Source: Candidatus Omnitrophota bacterium
GTDB taxonomy: Bacteria > Omnitrophota > Gorgyraeia > Gygaellales > Profunditerraquicolaceae
Reading direction: 5' to 3'
DNA length: 14,897 nucleotides
Assembly: GCA_026387485.1 (NCBI GenBank)
Contig: JAPLLQ010000104.1
Coordinates: 1-14,897 of the forward strand
Of this stretch, positions 14,331-14,897 are shown piece by piece; the stretch's first letter is position 1, and each line of letters opens with the position of its first letter. The notes under the pieces are model-generated. The model saw nothing but the letters and a program-made list of their open reading frames with translations, did not search any database and had not been told where the DNA came from. Made by a program: the position numbers and the translations under genes.

Positions 14331-14897
14331 TTAAATCCTCTCCTCTTCTTTTTCGTAAGTTGAATAATAGTAAGGTGTAAATGCCTCAAACTCAGCAGCG
14401 CAGGTATCCACTAATTTATAAACTGGCTTGATATTTTGCTTTTTACGTAACTCTCGCACTTTCTCCTCCTTGGAATTCAATAAATAAGCTAACTGCCGGT
14501 CAGAGAAACCTTCTCTCTTGGCCTCTTGCAGCAAATCAGGGGCGATCTTGATTTCTTCGTCGGGTTTATTATTCCTGAATTTATTAATTTTCTCTTCAAG
14601 CTCTACCAGTTCTTTCATGTTGTCAATAAACCAGCGGTCCATGTGAGAAAGGCTGCAGATTTCATCGCAGGACAGGCCGGCCTTTAAGGCGTACCTGATG
14701 TAAAATATCCTCTCGCCATTAGGAACGCGGATTTTATCTTTGATTAATTTTATCAACCCGTTTTCCGGCTCTTTAAGCATCTGGTCGGTAATCTTATCCT
14801 TGCCGTCGGCGCCGAAACCAAAACGGGATATCTCGAGAGAACGGATGCCCTTCTGCAGCGCCTCTTTGAAATTCCTGCCGATGGACATCGCCTCCCC
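14331..14897 (-). CDS. carB: Carbamoyl-phosphate synthetase large chain, N-terminal half (split CarB), 3' part only
   Basis: The frame is open to the window edge (GEA before MSIGRNF), so the 5' part is missing. GEAMSIGRNFKEALQKGIRSLE is the end of the first ATP-grasp (carboxyphosphate) domain. The remainder, through FIDNMKELVELE and ending PVYKLVDTCAAEFEAFTPYYYSTYE, is the oligomerisation domain. In one-piece CarB the second ATP-grasp half (GGGPNRIGQG...) follows directly; here the protein ends KEEERI-TAA and purF starts 3 bases later with its own ribosome binding site. This is the split-CarB arrangement known from some archaea and Aquifex, with the C-terminal half encoded elsewhere. A truncated gene is the alternative, but the domain-boundary break argues for a natural split. 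Confidence 0.88.
   Translation of the reverse strand, partial: GEAMSIGRNFKEALQKGIRSLEISRFGFGADGKDKITDQMLKEPENGLIKLIKDKIRVPNGERIFYIRYALKAGLSCDEICSLSHMDRWFIDNMKELVELEEKINKFRNNKPDEEIKIAPDLLQEAKREGFSDRQLAYLLNSKEEKVRELRKKQNIKPVYKLVDTCAAEFEAFTPYYYSTYEKEEERI

Noticed and set aside
1..14897. CRISPR array, mobile element, integration site or prophage
   Set aside because: No regularly spaced direct repeats, transposase, integrase or terminal inverted repeats were seen; coding density is high and all genes share one strand.

Overview
This window looks like chromosome from an uncultivated, anaerobic, Gram-negative-type bacterium. ExbB/ExbD imply an inner membrane coupled to an envelope system, and the ferredoxin-type energy-converting hydrogenase and a PurF with Fe-S ligands fit anaerobic life. 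The moderate-to-low GC, split carB and overall gene style recall candidate lineages such as Omnitrophota, but that placement is a guess; no rRNA or other firm phylogenetic marker is present. Every supported gene lies on the minus strand, so transcription runs from high to low coordinates. I see no tRNA, rRNA, CRISPR array, insertion sequence or phage gene.

Layout in transcription order. (1) 14897-12957, nucleotide synthesis: the 3' end of a gene for the N-terminal half of carbamoyl-phosphate synthetase large chain (a split carB), then purF, which is full length but interrupted by one in-frame TGA at 14052-14054. (2) 12956-12773: a 184-base intergenic region with a good sigma70-type promoter (TTGACA, 17-base spacer, TGn-TAAATT) and a leader of about 135 nt with several possible hairpins. 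(3) 12772-3470: a tightly packed 11-gene operon for a membrane-bound group 4 [NiFe] hydrogenase with a complex I-like subunit set. The order is three antiporter-like subunits (NuoL/MrpA-N type, NuoL type with C-terminal extension, NuoN/MrpD type), then J, K, A, B, C, D, H and I homologues. (4) 3469-3388: a short gap with a strong GC-rich hairpin and a second hairpin touching the exbB ribosome binding site. (5) 3387-1: exbB, exbD, hppA (a K+-independent type H+-pumping pyrophosphatase) and the first 30 codons of a probable APC-family amino-acid permease.

How it works together (inference): the large subunit keeps all four Cys ligands of the [NiFe] site, and the small subunit has the hydrogenase-type proximal cluster motif. 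The complex therefore most likely oxidises ferredoxin, delivered through the two-cluster NuoI-like subunit, reduces protons to H2, and pumps H+ or Na+ through as many as three antiporter-like channels. The neighbouring pyrophosphatase makes ion gradient from PPi, and ExbB/ExbD spend ion gradient, so regions 3 to 5 form a bioenergetic neighbourhood. Automatic annotation would probably call region 3 'NADH-quinone oxidoreductase', which the sequence does not support: there is no NuoE/F/G and the [NiFe] ligands are intact.
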